A stretch of DNA of 64,000 nucleotides, from positions 1-64,000 of the forward strand of contig NZ_JAAGRN010000001.1 of assembly GCF_010499255.1 (NCBI RefSeq), given 5' to 3'. The notes under the pieces were generated by a model that saw only the letters and a list, made by a program, of their open reading frames with translations, searched no databases and had not been told where the DNA came from. Made by a program: the position numbers and the translations under genes. This DNA is from Sheuella amnicola. GTDB taxonomy: Bacteria; Pseudomonadota; Gammaproteobacteria; Burkholderiales; Burkholderiaceae_B. This document shows positions 34,012 through 42,703 of the stretch, one piece after another; positions within the stretch are counted from its first letter, which is position 1, and each line of letters begins with the position of its first letter.

Positions 34012-34464
34012 TTACTTGGCTTTCGATAATCGAGAGTAAGCCTTGGTAATGAGTGCTGAGATCACTTCCGATTTCGGTTCTTTCAATTGATCAGCCAATG
34101 TCTGAAGTTTTTGCGTCACCTCCGGCGACAAAATCACTTCGACGCGCTTGGAGCCGGACTCTAGACGTTCACGCCTGTGTTTAGCTGTGCGTTCAACCGC
34201 ACTGATCGGATTCTTTGATCTTGGGCGTCCTCTGCGAGATAGGCCGGGCAGAAACCCCTGGTGAATATTAATATCCGGATTTTTAGCTCGTGATTTACTT
34301 GCCTGGCTCGCTTGAATTGTTGATTCCGTGTCTTCAATTTTGGATTTTTTTGGAATCGATGATGATTTAGATTTCTTAAGGCTACCGGATTTATGAGCTG
34401 GCTTTTGATTTTCTGTATCCGGATTTCCGAATAAATCAAGATTGGGTGGTTTAGGAATAGTCAT
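34012..34464 (-). CDS. Ribbon-helix-helix DNA-binding protein with basic tail
   Basis: The roughly 150-residue protein has a Lys/Ser-rich, probably disordered N-terminus (residues 15-70), an AT-hook-like RRGRPRSKNP, and a C-terminal ribbon-helix-helix (KRVEVILSPEVTQKLQTLAD and after). Such proteins act as small repressors or nucleoid-like factors. The start is uncertain: ATG at 34464 is used, a GTG lies at 34476. A perfect TATCCGGATA palindrome sits about 40-50 bases upstream and may be its operator. It stands alone between the CoA-transferase and a Bug gene. Confidence 0.65.
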   Translation of the reverse strand: MTIPKPPNLDLFGNPDTENQKPAHKSGSLKKSKSSSIPKKSKIEDTESTIQASQASKSRAKNPDINIHQGFLPGLSRRGRPRSKNPISAVERTAKHRRERLESGSKRVEVILSPEVTQKLQTLADQLKEPKSEVISALITKAYSRLSKAK

Positions 34465-34504
34465 TGCATCTGCCACAAACCAAAAGTTAATCCAAGTAAA
34501 TTAT

Positions 34505-34514
34505 TATCCGGATA
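34505..34514. promoter_or_regulatory. TATCCGGATA palindrome, possible RHH operator
   Basis: A perfect 10-base palindrome lies upstream of the ribbon-helix-helix gene. TATCCGGAT recurs inside the gene at 34416-34424, and ATATCCGGAT at 34271-34280. Autoregulation is a hypothesis. Confidence 0.4.
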
Positions 34515-34608
34515 TTGTAATTGGTTAATTTGTGATCGGTTAACTATTCGAAGCATGGGGGCGATTTTCGGTTTGTAATCGAAGATCGCCCTGATCATGC
34601 AGCCTGAA

Positions 34609-35592
34609 TCACTCCGGCTTCAAACCTGCTTCATCAAAGGCTTGTTTCCAGATACCAAGTTGATCCTTGGTGAAGTTTCCAAGCCATTGAGGAGTCGAGC
34701 CTTCAAGCTTAAGACCTTGTTTTTCGACGCGTTCGCGTATGTCGGGGCGACTCATCACATCTTTAAGCGCTTCGCTCATTTTTGTAGCGATTTCGGGCGG
34801 CACTTTTGCCGGACCGTACAGTGCGGCAAAGGTAGCTGGCTTTAAGGGAGGCAGGCCGGCTTCGGCAACAGTCGGCACATTGGGCAAATAAGGTACCCGC
34901 TCGGGCAACACAACCGCCAGGGCACGTAATTTGCCTTCGTTAATCTGGTTGAGTGTGCTGGTGGGTGTCGAGAATGTCAGCTGGATATGACCACCGAGAA
35001 TATCGTTGACGGTGGGACCTTCGCCCTTGTAATTCACTGCATTCATGTCCACTTTGGCCTGATCGCGAATCGAGGCGTACATCAGTTGTGTCACGCTGCT
35101 ATAACTGCCGTAATTAAGCTTGCCGGGATTGTTTTTGGCGTAAGTGATGAGTTCGGCAGCTGTTTTGACAGGTACGGTCGGATTGACGACCAGGACATAA
35201 ATGTAGCGGCCAACCAGCGAAATCGGGGTAAAGCTGGTCACGGGATTGTAGGGTGGATTCTTCTTTAGAAGCGGAACCTGCATCATTGGCGTATTGGAAG
35301 CCAGAAAAAAGGTGTGTCCGTCCGGCTCGCTTCTCAAAACATAGTCAGCAGCAATGGCGCCATCGGCGCCGGGTTTGTTTTCGATAATGACTGTTTGGCC
35401 AAGTTTCGTTGTCAAAGCTTGTGCCAACACTCGGGCAACGACATCAGTTGATCCACCGGGTGGAAACTGCAAGACAATACGAATAGGCTTACTCGGCCAT
35501 GCTTGCGCCTGGGCGATTGCAGGCAGACACATCGCACTTGTGGCAAGTGCAACGGTGCTGACTATTTGCTTGAAAAAAGTGCGTTTTTTCAT
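34609..35592 (-). CDS. Bug/TctC-family substrate-binding protein
   Basis: The 327-residue periplasmic receptor has a Sec signal (MCLPAIAQAQA), then WPSKPIRIVLQFPPGGSTDV and VIIENKPGADG, the standard Bug positions. NYKGEGPTVNDILGGHIQL and the C-terminal KPATFAALYGPAKVPPE part are also typical. It is encoded 21 bases downstream of a DctA-like symporter gene on the same strand, so the two may bring in related organic acids. No TctA or TctB genes are near. Confidence 0.9.
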   Translation of the reverse strand: MKKRTFFKQIVSTVALATSAMCLPAIAQAQAWPSKPIRIVLQFPPGGSTDVVARVLAQALTTKLGQTVIIENKPGADGAIAADYVLRSEPDGHTFFLASNTPMMQVPLLKKNPPYNPVTSFTPISLVGRYIYVLVVNPTVPVKTAAELITYAKNNPGKLNYGSYSSVTQLMYASIRDQAKVDMNAVNYKGEGPTVNDILGGHIQLTFSTPTSTLNQINEGKLRALAVVLPERVPYLPNVPTVAEAGLPPLKPATFAALYGPAKVPPEIATKMSEALKDVMSRPDIRERVEKQGLKLEGSTPQWLGNFTKDQLGIWKQAFDEAGLKPE

Positions 35593-35613
35593 GTTGTCTC
35601 CATTTGTTGTTGA

Positions 35614-36939
35614 TCAATCTTTTACGCCATGCATATGTGCGCTGGCTTCCTGCTCGATTGCTGCGGCGCGAATTTTTGCATCGTGTACTGATAATAATTC
35701 ACCTTCAGATTTTGCGATGACAGCTGCCGCAATCGAGTTGCCGACTGCGTTGGTTGCCGAGCGCCCCATGTCCAGGAAGGTATCGATCCCCAATATCAAT
35801 AAAAGTCCGGCCTCGGGGATATTGAATTGGTTCAAGGTGGCTGCTATGACAACCAGCGAAGCGCGTGGTACCCCGGCCATCCCTTTGGAAGTCAGCATCA
35901 GAATCAGTAGCATACTGATTTGCGTGCCCAGATCGAGTTGAATGTCATATGCCTGTGCGATGAACAGTGTGGCGAAGGTGCAATACATCATCGACCCGTC
36001 CAGATTGAACGAGTAACCTAACGGCATGACAAAGCTCGAGATTTTGCGATTGACACCAAAACGATCCAATCCGTCCAGGATTTTCGGATAGGCCGCTTCT
36101 GAGCTTGCGGTGGCAAAAGAAATCAGAAAAGCTTCGCGTACATTGATCAGCAATTGCTTAATGCGCTTACCCAGAAACAGGTAACCGGCAAAAATCAGCG
36201 CACACCAAAGCAAAATAAGCCCCAGATAGAAGTCCACCATGAAGATTGCGAACTGGGCCATGATGCCAATGCCGTTTTCTGCAATAGTGGCGGTAATCGC
36301 TGCAAATACGGCAAGAGGTGCGAACTTCATCACATAGCCGGTGATCTTGAGCATGATGTGCGACAAATCGTCGATTGAGGCAAGCAGGTTTTTGTTTTTT
36401 TCGCCAATTGCAGACATTGCGATGCCAAAAAATAATGAAAATACGACAATTTGCAGTATTTCGTTTTTGGCCATTGATTCGATCACAGACTGCGGGATCA
36501 GGTGTTTGACGAATTCATTCAATGAGAATCCGCCTTGGGCTAAATTGGCTGATGCATTGCTATCGGGAAGTGGAAGGTGCAAGTAATAGCCCGGCTCCAA
36601 CAGATTGGAAAGAGTCATTCCGAGGAGCAAGGAAAATAATGATGCAGTCAGAAACCAGGCTAGGGATTTTGCGAAGATTCGCCCGACAGAGCTGGCATCC
36701 CCCATGTGCGCTATACCGACCACCAGCGTCGAAAACACCAACGGTGCGATGATCATCTTGATTAAGCGCAAAAATGCATCCGAAATCACTGAAAAATAGC
36801 CGGCTATGTGTAGTGCGCTTTCTGGGCTGGCTGTTTGGGTATTGATGACATATCCTGCCACAATGCCCAGAATCATTGCGTAAACAATAATCAGTGGCGA
36901 ACTTTTTTTCTCAGTACGGGTGCTGCTTGGGTGAGTCAT
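35614..36939 (-). CDS. Dicarboxylate/amino-acid:cation symporter (DAACS)
   Basis: The 441-residue membrane carrier belongs to the glutamate/C4-dicarboxylate symporter family. Marks include IKMIIAPLVFSTLVVGIAHM early, a serine-rich ISFATASSEAAYPKIL (HP1 loop), and LDGSMMYCTFATLFIAQAYD. LTSKGMAGVPRASLVVIAATL (HP2 loop) lies near the end. It would import aspartate, glutamate or C4-dicarboxylates with protons or sodium. The C-terminus ends HMHGVKD. It is upstream of, and possibly cotranscribed with, the Bug receptor. Confidence 0.9.
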   Translation of the reverse strand: MTHPSSTRTEKKSSPLIIVYAMILGIVAGYVINTQTASPESALHIAGYFSVISDAFLRLIKMIIAPLVFSTLVVGIAHMGDASSVGRIFAKSLAWFLTASLFSLLLGMTLSNLLEPGYYLHLPLPDSNASANLAQGGFSLNEFVKHLIPQSVIESMAKNEILQIVVFSLFFGIAMSAIGEKNKNLLASIDDLSHIMLKITGYVMKFAPLAVFAAITATIAENGIGIMAQFAIFMVDFYLGLILLWCALIFAGYLFLGKRIKQLLINVREAFLISFATASSEAAYPKILDGLDRFGVNRKISSFVMPLGYSFNLDGSMMYCTFATLFIAQAYDIQLDLGTQISMLLILMLTSKGMAGVPRASLVVIAATLNQFNIPEAGLLLILGIDTFLDMGRSATNAVGNSIAAAVIAKSEGELLSVHDAKIRAAAIEQEASAHMHGVKD

Positions 36940-37029
36940 TTGTATTCGGTTTCAAATTTGAAAATGGATAAACATTTAAGCATATCCTCATGTTAAAAAA
37001 GACCGATGACAAGAATGGAGGGGATCTGG

Positions 37030-38406
37030 ATGAGTAATGTATTCAGGATAGGAAATTGTGCTGGTTTTTCGGGAGACCGTGTAGACGCGGCTAGCCCTGT
37101 AGTGGATACGCTGATTGAAGCAGGGGGGCCTTGCGCTATTTTTTTCGAGACTCTGGGTGAGAGAACGGTTGCGCTAGCTCAACTTGAAAAAAGACGCGAT
37201 CCCTCGCGTGGTTATGAGCCTATGCTTGAGCGGTTGCTTGAACCGATTTTGGTGCGTTGCGCAAAGCACGGTATTCCGATCATAGGCAATTTTGGCGCCG
37301 CGAACCCGCCGGGAGCGGCCAAACTGATTGCACAATTAGCTAAGCGACTCGGCTTGCCCGATCTGAAAATTGGTGTGGTGTACGGAGACGATGTTCGCGA
37401 TCGCCTTAACCTGGAGACTCACGCCGTGTACGAGGCTGATACCGGGTTGGACATGGGTGGTGGTGATGTTGTTTCTGCGAATGCCTACATTTCGGCCAAA
37501 CCGATTGTCGAAGCTTTAAAAGCCGGGGCTCAGGTCGTGGTGACGGGGCGCACGGGAGATCCATCTCTTGCGCTGGCTCCATTGATGCATCACTTCGGAT
37601 GGTCGGAAGACGACTGGGCAAAATTGGCGATCGGTGCAACGGCAGGCCATTTGCTGGAATGCGGAGCCCAGATCACTGGTGGTTATTACTATGATCCGGG
37701 TTTCAAGGATATTCCTGATCCTGCCAATATCGGATTTCCAATTGCCGAAGTAGGGGCTGATGGCAGCCTGGTTATCACTAAGGCAAACCGCACAGGCGGT
37801 CTGGTCAACGCACAAGTCGTGAAAGAGCAATTGCTCTACGAAATTCATGATCCGAGTCGATACATTACCCCTGATGTGATTCTGGATTTATCGGGTGTGA
37901 CCGTAACCGAAATCGGAAAGGATAGGGTACAGATCAAGGGTATCAAGGGTAGTGCTGCTCCAACAACCATTAAAGCGACCGTTTGCTTTGATGGCGGCTG
38001 GTTAGGCGAAGGAGAGATATCTTATGCGGGACCGAATTGTCGTGCGCGTGCCCGAATCGCTGCAGATGTGCTGCTTGAGCGATTGAAAATCCGAAAGCTT
38101 GACGTTCAGGCGCGTGTCGATCTGATTGGAGTTGCCAGTGTCCATGATGGAGATGGCGGTACCAAATGGCGTGAGTCCATGGCAGAACCGGACGACATTC
38201 GCGTTCGACTGGCTGTGTCGGCTCGTACGCAGGACGATGCGGATCAGGCTGCACGTGAAGCACTGGCCCTGTATTGTTGCGGCCCTGCCGGAGGGGGAGG
38301 TGTGCGATGGAAAACCACGCCGCGCATTCGCACCCAGTCTTATTTAATGCTGCCAAGTGATTTGTCACCAGGCTGCACAGTTCATACGGCCAAGGAGCTT
38401 GCGTGA
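37030..38406 (+). CDS. AtuA-family protein (DUF1446)
   Basis: The 458-residue product belongs to the AtuA family, named after an acyclic terpene utilisation gene in Pseudomonas, whose biochemical role is not established. Family marks are FRIGNCAGFSGDR near the start, GNFGAANPPGAAKLI and VVTGRTGDPSLALAPLMHHF. I chose ATG at 37030, with GGAGG 9-13 bases upstream; an ATG at 37006 is in frame but lacks a site. The stop overlaps the next start (TGATG). Terpene-specific partners (atuB-H) are not seen, so the substrate here may be different. Confidence 0.85.
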   Translation: MSNVFRIGNCAGFSGDRVDAASPVVDTLIEAGGPCAIFFETLGERTVALAQLEKRRDPSRGYEPMLERLLEPILVRCAKHGIPIIGNFGAANPPGAAKLIAQLAKRLGLPDLKIGVVYGDDVRDRLNLETHAVYEADTGLDMGGGDVVSANAYISAKPIVEALKAGAQVVVTGRTGDPSLALAPLMHHFGWSEDDWAKLAIGATAGHLLECGAQITGGYYYDPGFKDIPDPANIGFPIAEVGADGSLVITKANRTGGLVNAQVVKEQLLYEIHDPSRYITPDVILDLSGVTVTEIGKDRVQIKGIKGSAAPTTIKATVCFDGGWLGEGEISYAGPNCRARARIAADVLLERLKIRKLDVQARVDLIGVASVHDGDGGTKWRESMAEPDDIRVRLAVSARTQDDADQAAREALALYCCGPAGGGGVRWKTTPRIRTQSYLMLPSDLSPGCTVHTAKELA

Positions 38407-38786
38407 TGACTACCAATCAATCGAACCATACTCCCGATACTTTTGTGACTGTACCCCTGCATCGCGTTGCGCATGGCCGGGCAGGCGATAAAGGCAATCG
38501 TCTGAATGTCAGCATCATGCCCTATGACTCTGACGCTTTTTCGCTGCTTGCGGAACAATTGACCGAACAATGCGTGCTTGGTTTGTACAAGCATCGCGGA
38601 GCGAGTTCGGTCAAGCGTTACGACCTACCTTTGCTGCCCGCGATGAATTTCGTGATTGACGATGTGCTCGAAGGAGGCGTGAACGGTAGCCTCAATCTGG
38701 ATGGTCACGGCAAGAGTAATTCTTTCATCTTGCTGGCCATGCCTGTACGGGTTCCAGCTAAATTTGTGAAGCAATCTGCATCCTGA
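38406..38786 (+). CDS. AtuA-associated ferredoxin-fold protein
   Basis: The 126-residue product matches the small domain often fused to, or encoded after, AtuA proteins. The motif HRVAHGRAGDKGNRLNVSIM and the later RYDLPLLPAMNFV and LDGHGKS are typical. It overlaps the AtuA stop codon by one base, so translation is coupled and the two probably form one complex. Function is unknown. In other genomes the pair is often in organic-acid or acyl-CoA clusters. Confidence 0.85.
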   Translation: MTTNQSNHTPDTFVTVPLHRVAHGRAGDKGNRLNVSIMPYDSDAFSLLAEQLTEQCVLGLYKHRGASSVKRYDLPLLPAMNFVIDDVLEGGVNGSLNLDGHGKSNSFILLAMPVRVPAKFVKQSAS

Positions 38787-38817
38787 GACCAAAATCAAAT
38801 CAATAAATGGAGACAAT

Positions 38818-39828
38818 ATGTTCGAGATACAAAAAACAATCAAACGCTATGCAGGCCTTTCGGTTTTATCGATGCTTTCGGTCGGTTTGACGATTACTGC
38901 GGGTACTGCCTGCGCTCAGGCAGAAAAATGGCCTGAAAGAGCGGTCAAAATCATTGTGCCTGCTCCACCCGGAAGCGCCCCGGATGGTCTAGTGCGCATG
39001 TTTGCCCAGAAATTTTCCGTGATGTGGGGACAAACAGTCACTGTTGAAAATATCGTGGGCGCCTCGGGCAACATCGGAACGGATCGTGCAGCCAAGTCAC
39101 CTGCGGATGGATACACCTTATTGTTCAATACGATGGGACCGATTTCGGTCAATTACACCTTGTTTAAAGGCAAATTACCCTATGATCCGGTGAAAGATCT
39201 TGCTCCGATCAGCCTCATCGCCAAGATGCCTAACTTTGTGACAGTACACCCGAAGTTACCGGTGAATTCGGTAGCCGAATTGATCGCTCTTGCCAAAAAA
39301 GAGCCTGGCAAATTGCGTTACGGCACAGCGGGTCCGGGTACGACACAGCACTTGTCGGGTGAGCTGCTCAATTTGCGTGAAAGTATCAAGTTGACTGCTA
39401 TTCCGTATAAGTCCAGTGCGCAAATGACGACCGATGCGATAGGTGGCCAGATCGAGATCATGTTCCATAATGCTCCCGTAGTGTTGCCTCATATCAAGTC
39501 GGGAGCACTCAAGGCGCTTGCGATCACGAGTGCGACTAGATCGCCCTCCGCGCCAGATGTCCCGACCATGGCCGAGGCGGGTGTTCCCAACTTCGAAATC
39601 ACGGCCTGGTTTGGCTTCATGGCGCCGGCGGGCACTCCCAGGCCAATTATTCAAAAAATATCGGCCGATGCCGCTAAGGTCATTGCAATGCCGGATGTGC
39701 GCGATAGCATTCTGGCCAAGGCAACTGTCCCTGTTTCATCCACCCCTGAAGAATACGCAGCATTCATTCAGTCCGAAATTAAAAAATGGAGTGAAGTCGT
39801 CAAGTTGACCAATATGCAAGTGGATTGA
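38818..39828 (+). CDS. Bug/TctC-family substrate-binding protein
   Basis: The 336-residue periplasmic receptor has a signal ending ACAQAEK and a mature start KWPERAVKIIVPAPPGSAPDG. Then come TVENIVGASGNIGTDRAAK and YGTAGPGTTQHLSGELL, typical Bug elements. It follows the AtuA pair by 31 bases, with a GGAGACA ribosome-binding site, so it probably belongs to that operon and delivers its substrate. The ligand is not predictable. Confidence 0.9.
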   Translation: MFEIQKTIKRYAGLSVLSMLSVGLTITAGTACAQAEKWPERAVKIIVPAPPGSAPDGLVRMFAQKFSVMWGQTVTVENIVGASGNIGTDRAAKSPADGYTLLFNTMGPISVNYTLFKGKLPYDPVKDLAPISLIAKMPNFVTVHPKLPVNSVAELIALAKKEPGKLRYGTAGPGTTQHLSGELLNLRESIKLTAIPYKSSAQMTTDAIGGQIEIMFHNAPVVLPHIKSGALKALAITSATRSPSAPDVPTMAEAGVPNFEITAWFGFMAPAGTPRPIIQKISADAAKVIAMPDVRDSILAKATVPVSSTPEEYAAFIQSEIKKWSEVVKLTNMQVD

Positions 39829-39876
39829 TCAATACTTTTTTGTCTGGTTAATTCGCAACGGTTACGGCACCTGAAT

Positions 39877-41505
39877 TCAGGTTGCCGTTGCCGCACCGAA
39901 CTCTTGATTTCTCAATACGCGCCTCATCAGTTTGCCCGAGGGGTTTTTGGGCAAAGATTGCACGAACTCGATTTTTCTGGGGTACTTGTACGGTGCGGTC
40001 GTTTTTTGTACATGCTGCTGAATCTCTTTGACCAGAGCGTCAGATGCAGCATAGCCCGGACGAAGGATGATGAATGCTTTAACAACTTCACCCCGTTGGG
40101 CATCCGGACTGGCCACGACTGCGCTTTCAAGTACTGCAGGATGTTCAATCAAGACGTTTTCGACTTCGGTCGGTCCAATCCTATAACCTGCAGAACTGAT
40201 GATGTCGTCAGTTCTTCCGGCGTAAAAGATGTAGCCATCTTCATCACGGTAAGATAAATCACCTGTCAGCCAGTAGTCTTTACCGTTGACGTGCCTGATG
40301 TTGTCTGCGGTCTTTTTTGGGTCTTTCCAATATCCCAGCATGAATTGCGGGTTGGGTAATTCCATTGCAAGGTGGCCATCCTCCATGGGGCCCAGAACTT
40401 CGTCTTCGGGACTGAGGATTTCAAAGCGCGTACCGGGAATGGCTTTGCCCATTGAACCGGGTTTGACCGGCAGGCAGGGATAGTTTAGTACGGTCATCAG
40501 CGTTTCGGTTTGACCATAACCATCCAGTAATTGCGCTCCTGTCATGTCATGCCAGCGTTTCACGATATCGGGGTTCACCGATTCTCCCGCAGATACGCAC
40601 AGCCTGAGTGCAGACAAATCGTAGTCCTTGGTGGAAAGATTGACCAGATGTCTGAACTCGGTTGCGGGACCGCAAAATACGGTCACTTTGTATTTTTCAA
40701 GCAGGCGCAAACGTTCGGTCGCGTCGAATTTGCCATCATAGAAAAGGACGCAACTTCCGCGACTCCATGGGCCGAACAGAATGCCTGTGCCTGCTTTGGC
40801 CCATCCGGTATCCGCTGTGCACCATTTGATATCGGACTCAACCAGAGTCTGCCACCATGCGGCCGATAATCGCCAGGAGAAGACCCCTCTGCTTGAGTGT
40901 AATACTCCCTTGGGTTGGCCGGACGATCCCGAGGTGTAGTAAAGCAGGGCAGGATCTTCGGCCTGCATGATCGCGCATTCAAACGTGTCGGGTTGATGTG
41001 TGGATGCTTCTAAAGACATCCATCCTGTTGGCATGTCGGAAGGATGACCGACTGCGATTCGTACCGAAAGCGCATCGCAAGAATCGAACTTGTGCGTGTT
41101 GGCAAGCGTCGTGATCGCGGCAATCGCACCTGAGTGCCCAATTCTGAATGCGACATCCTTTTCGGTCAGCATTTCGATGCAAGGGATTGGAATGGCGCCT
41201 GTTTTCATGCAGGCGACCATGGCAATCTGCCATTCAGGGATGCGCGGCATTAGGACCAGAATGCGATCGCCTTTTTTCACTCCATGCTTGACCAGAAGAT
41301 TGGCAAGCTGATTCGTCAGTCGGGTGATATCGGAATAGTTGAATAATCGTTCGTCACCTTGATCGTTACACCAGATCAGCGCAGGTTTATCGTTTCGATA
41401 GGTTTGCGCATCGATGACATCATGTCCGAAATTGAAGGTGTCAGGCACCTCCAGCACAAAATCACGCGCTGTCGCATCGTAATCGTGCATGGCTTGTAGC
41501 ATCAT
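39877..41505 (-). CDS. Acyl-CoA synthetase (AMP-forming)
   Basis: The 542-residue adenylate-forming enzyme has LLYYTSGSSGQPKGVLHS (phosphate loop), DGYGQTET and YWLTGDLSYRDEDGYIFYAG, and a C-terminal catalytic Lys in KNPSGKLMRR. It is closest in style to medium-chain or benzoate-type acyl-CoA synthetases. ATG at 41505 has a GGGGGAG site just upstream. It is convergent with the Bug gene and would activate a carboxylic acid with ATP and CoA. Confidence 0.9.
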   Translation of the reverse strand: MMLQAMHDYDATARDFVLEVPDTFNFGHDVIDAQTYRNDKPALIWCNDQGDERLFNYSDITRLTNQLANLLVKHGVKKGDRILVLMPRIPEWQIAMVACMKTGAIPIPCIEMLTEKDVAFRIGHSGAIAAITTLANTHKFDSCDALSVRIAVGHPSDMPTGWMSLEASTHQPDTFECAIMQAEDPALLYYTSGSSGQPKGVLHSSRGVFSWRLSAAWWQTLVESDIKWCTADTGWAKAGTGILFGPWSRGSCVLFYDGKFDATERLRLLEKYKVTVFCGPATEFRHLVNLSTKDYDLSALRLCVSAGESVNPDIVKRWHDMTGAQLLDGYGQTETLMTVLNYPCLPVKPGSMGKAIPGTRFEILSPEDEVLGPMEDGHLAMELPNPQFMLGYWKDPKKTADNIRHVNGKDYWLTGDLSYRDEDGYIFYAGRTDDIISSAGYRIGPTEVENVLIEHPAVLESAVVASPDAQRGEVVKAFIILRPGYAASDALVKEIQQHVQKTTAPYKYPRKIEFVQSLPKNPSGKLMRRVLRNQEFGAATAT

Positions 41506-41583
41506 GTCTCCCCCAGTGCTAAGTTGTAACGGCGTTGCGATTTCTATGCCCGCATCCGCCTGATCTGAATCGTTAAATGAACG

Positions 41584-42201
41584 TTAAACGATCGACAATA
41601 CCTGATCGACGGGAAGACGCGGTTTTTGGGGCCAGTTTCCGGGAGCAGGATAGCCGACTGCGAGCAGCATGGCAGGCACATCGTTGTCGGTCAGATTGAA
41701 TTCTTTGGCAACACCGGCAGGGTCGAAGCCGATCATCGGCCCACTAATCATGCCCATTCCCTGAGCGGCCAACATCAAGTTCATTGTTGCCATCGATGCC
41801 GATCGGATAGCTTCGTCTCGTTGGCGTTGTGGATTTTCAGCATACCCGGCCGTTGCCATGGCTACCCATGAGTCGTGCATGGCCTGATCGAGCAATCCCG
41901 TTTTCAATGATGGTTGAAGCGCACGGGAGAGTGATTGATGCGGGGCAAGCGTGCCGCAGATAATGAATGTCACTGATGCATCGGCGATTTTTTGCTGACC
42001 ATAAGCAACTGCCTTTAATCGTTCTTTAGCTTCGGCGGTATGGACTGCGATGAACTTCCAGTTTTGAAAGTTGAATGCAGATGGCGCGCGCGTCGCGAGC
42101 CGGACAAGCTCTTGGATTTCGGATACGCTGATTTTTTTGGTTGTATCGAACTGATTCGCTGAAATTCGCTGTTCGATCAAATTTGTAATGGCTTGTTTCA
42201 T
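41584..42201 (-). CDS. Nitroreductase-family flavoprotein
   Basis: The 205-residue product has the FMN-binding nitroreductase fold: RLATRAPSAFNFQNWKFIAV near residue 32-52 and GMGMISGPMIGFD later. Such enzymes reduce nitroaromatics, quinones or flavins with NAD(P)H. The physiological substrate is unknown. It is 4 bases downstream of the chagasin-like gene on the same strand, so they may be cotranscribed. Confidence 0.88.
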   Translation of the reverse strand: MKQAITNLIEQRISANQFDTTKKISVSEIQELVRLATRAPSAFNFQNWKFIAVHTAEAKERLKAVAYGQQKIADASVTFIICGTLAPHQSLSRALQPSLKTGLLDQAMHDSWVAMATAGYAENPQRQRDEAIRSASMATMNLMLAAQGMGMISGPMIGFDPAGVAKEFNLTDNDVPAMLLAVGYPAPGNWPQKPRLPVDQVLSIV

Positions 42202-42205
42202 GAAC

Positions 42206-42694
42206 TTACTTTAATCCTTGAAGTAATACGGAGGCGCGTTGGTCCGAGTGGTTGAATGGTTCCCAGGATCGCCGGTATGTCCAAGTGACGCGTTGTTCGG
42301 ACAAGCAGGGGAAATCCGGGTCGTGTCTGAGCGTAAATCGTTGCTTGACCGGGGCACCGGCCAAGGGTTGCCCTTCGGTTGGCGTGCGCGAGGTTTCCAT
42401 CTCAAACTCTTTAACAAGATAGCAACGTTTTTCGCGAGTGAGTTGGGTTGCATCCCAGCGATAACCCGTGGAGGGATTACTGATCATTTCGATCAGGACG
42501 ATTTCGCCTAGCTCTAGATGCAGCGCAATCTCGTCGCCGCCATTTAACTCGATCGATCTCAAAGCCGCTGAGCCAGATTGATTGGTCGAAGGGGGCTGCG
42601 CAATATCGGCTGCCGGCACATAAGCAGACAACGATGTCAGCAACCCGAAAGCGCAGGCTTGGTATAACTTATTGACGTGCTTGAACTTGAACAT
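42206..42694 (-). CDS. Chagasin-like (I42) exported protease inhibitor
   Basis: The 162-residue product has a signal peptide ending VPAADI. The mature domain carries the I42 inhibitor marks: SNPSTGYRW (the BC loop NPTTGxxW of chagasin) and RRSWEP (the FG-loop RPW/F motif). Family members block cathepsin-like cysteine proteases. Such a gene in a free-living betaproteobacterium may protect against host or competitor proteases. It lies 9 bases downstream of the large dehydrogenase gene. Confidence 0.85.
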   Translation of the reverse strand: MFKFKHVNKLYQACAFGLLTSLSAYVPAADIAQPPSTNQSGSAALRSIELNGGDEIALHLELGEIVLIEMISNPSTGYRWDATQLTREKRCYLVKEFEMETSRTPTEGQPLAGAPVKQRFTLRHDPDFPCLSEQRVTWTYRRSWEPFNHSDQRASVLLQGLK

Positions 42695-42703
42695 GTATGA
42701 AAA

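Noticed and set aside
34559-34591. Terminator between the Bug gene and the RHH gene
   Set aside because: Seven-pair stem with a 19-base loop and no T run.
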